Positions 62,859 through 64,000 of a DNA stretch of 64,000 bases are shown one piece after another. Source of the DNA: Gracilaria gracilis (taxonomy: Eukaryota; Rhodophyta; Florideophyceae; Gracilariales; Gracilariaceae); NCBI GenBank assembly GCA_030374805.1, contig JARGSG010000059.1, positions 62,001 to 126,000 on the forward strand. The letters are read 5' to 3'. How positions within the stretch are numbered: position 1 is the first letter of the stretch; each line of letters begins with the position of its first letter. The position numbers and the translations under genes were made by a program. Under the pieces are notes generated by a model. The model was given only the letters and a program-made list of their open reading frames with translations, was not told the origin of the DNA and ran no database searches.

Positions 62859-64000
62859 CTACGCTAACCGTTCTGTGTTTTCCTGCTCCTCCTGAGCGGG
62901 ACTGTCCTTCTCCAAGATTGGTGTTTCCTCGACGAGATGAACCTGAGATGGTGATGGTTGAGCTTGTACCCTCTTTCCAGATCCATATAGGTTACGGTGG
63001 TTTTGCTGCCTGGCACTGATCAGATGTTCGCGCACCCCTGGGGGTATTTTGTCACATCTGTTCGCCAGATGGTCTGGCGACAAACAGAGCCAGCAAACCA
63101 ATCCACCTGTCTGGGGATCACGCATTGCCATAGAGGTAGGTCGGGTAACCGGATTGGTCGGTGCTGTAGCATATGAAGATGCTTGCGAACCACCCGTTGA
63201 GGTTTGTTGAGTGCTCGCCGCACTTGGTGGCGACCTTACCGAAGCTGGTGGTACTGTCGACGACCAATTACCAATGGAGGTGGCTCGTGACTGGGCCTGC
63301 AGCGCAGTCACGAGATGAACTGCCATTCCTGTTGGTATGCGAATGAGCGAATCTCCCTCTGAGGTAGTGCTTTCTTCTAGCTCCAAAACTGACCGTTTCG
63401 GTTTATCCTTTGAGGTATGGGACGCCGACGGCTTCTTTCCGTGACGGAGAGTGTCGCCTAGTCCCTGGGCATAACGGGCAAGCCCATTATAGTCCACCTT
63501 ACGGTTGTTCGCCAGGTAATTGCGTACCTGCGAACGGATCGCTTTGTCAACATTGTCGGCAAAGAGCGACTTCAGCCTACTAGTGGTAAAGACATTACCG
63601 CATCGGGTGGCCAGATTCCAAAGGCCTAACGAGAATTCCATTTCGGTTTGGCTGGAGCGTTGGCGATATGCCTGCACCTCAGCGTAACCTTCCTGGATAA
63701 CCTCATCGGTAGCGTAAGTTTCCAACATGAAATTAACCACTTCTGGGTACGTCTCTAACATCTCTGTCCCTTCCTCATCAACCGCCAGGGTATTTCCACG
63801 GAGCCTGCCTTGCAGCAAGTGGTAAGCTTGACCTTTAAGGTACAACTGGAATAACCACATGGCAGCGCCTTCGGAAAAACCATTTTGGTCACATGCAATC
63901 TTGAACTTCTGTAGAAACTCAATTACCGCAATGGGATCATCACCTGTGAAGGTAGTATCACCCATCTGGAAGCTGAGCTTCTTGTGGTGCTTGGTGATCT
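62859..64000 (-). CDS. gypsy-3 Gag, C-terminal part, runs off right edge
   Basis: Open from the edge (HHKKLSFQMGDTTFTG) to the TAG at 62859-62861. The Gag core matches gypsy-2 (GDDPIAVIEFLQKFKIA, EGAAMWLFQLYLKG, VVNFMLETYATDEVI, AEVQAYRQ, LATRCGNVF). The C-terminal part has a complete CCHC knuckle (CWLCLSPDHLANRC). The pol frame is open in the -1 frame upstream of the Gag stop, so Gag and Pol overlap. It is intact in the window. Confidence 0.9.
   Translation of the reverse strand, partial: ITKHHKKLSFQMGDTTFTGDDPIAVIEFLQKFKIACDQNGFSEGAAMWLFQLYLKGQAYHLLQGRLRGNTLAVDEEGTEMLETYPEVVNFMLETYATDEVIQEGYAEVQAYRQRSSQTEMEFSLGLWNLATRCGNVFTTSRLKSLFADNVDKAIRSQVRNYLANNRKVDYNGLARYAQGLGDTLRHGKKPSASHTSKDKPKRSVLELEESTTSEGDSLIRIPTGMAVHLVTALQAQSRATSIGNWSSTVPPASVRSPPSAASTQQTSTGGSQASSYATAPTNPVTRPTSMAMRDPQTGGLVCWLCLSPDHLANRCDKIPPGVREHLISARQQNHRNLYGSGKRVQAQPSPSQVHLVEETPILEKDSPAQEEQENTERLA

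Overview
This is a window of repeat-rich nuclear eukaryotic DNA, built almost entirely from transposable elements of several superfamilies nested inside one another. Two eroded relics of eukaryotic housekeeping genes (a proteasome ATPase RPT5-like gene and an ALG11-like mannosyltransferase) show it is nuclear. The sequence alone does not fix the lineage. It looks like an algal or protist genome, perhaps a red alga, but that is a guess. I see no tRNA or rRNA gene, no CRISPR and no clearly functional host gene.

Layout. 1-3.24 kb: 5' part of a Ty1/copia element (copia-1, minus), with a gag-pol frame open for 706 codons to the left edge, a half-tRNA-type primer site and a 5' LTR. 4.0-10.6 kb: a LINE family (copies a, b, c), an ARM-repeat ORF, an ALG11-like relic, and an RPT5 pseudogene split by LINE-a. 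10.7-16.6 kb: an unrecognised ORF, then a CACTA-type (Tnp2) relic with a divergent Gly/Arg-rich ORF and GGACAT subterminal repeats. 16.6-18.3 kb: copia-2 relic abutting LINE-d. 19.3-22.6 kb: remnant of a gypsy element (gypsy-4) with an antisense accessory ORF and an LTR-like tail. 22.6-25.3 kb: nothing recognised.

25.3-64 kb is one nested stack. Copia-3 (minus) is split by a hAT element (26652-30582, 8-bp target duplication), and the hAT is split by a solo gypsy LTR (29106-30098, 5-bp duplication GAAAT). Copia-4 (minus, 33807 onward) sits inside the 5' LTR of copia-3. Gypsy-1 (minus, 38490 onward) sits inside the 5' LTR of copia-4. Gypsy-1 is cut in its RNase H domain by complete gypsy-2 (plus, 44829-56035, duplication GCAAG) and again about 300 bp further upstream by gypsy-3 (minus, 56346 to right edge).

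Two features stand out. First, gypsy-1 and gypsy-2 each carry an antisense reading frame of about 600 codons between the integrase/chromodomain and the 3' LTR; the two proteins look distantly related, and a third relative lies at 19.3-20.6 kb. Second, gypsy-2 is packed with the palindromic word CCG-NN-CGG, and gypsy-3 (with its gypsy-4 relative) with ACC-N5-GGT. Both words occur in LTR and coding DNA and in more than one codon phase, so selection on the DNA itself is the likeliest cause. Family-specific dense motifs plus an extra protein resemble the VANC anti-silencing system of plant VANDAL transposons. That link is inference and is testable.

Most premature stops in these elements are consistent with C-to-T (or G-to-A) changes, as expected from cytosine-methylation decay or an RIP-like process.
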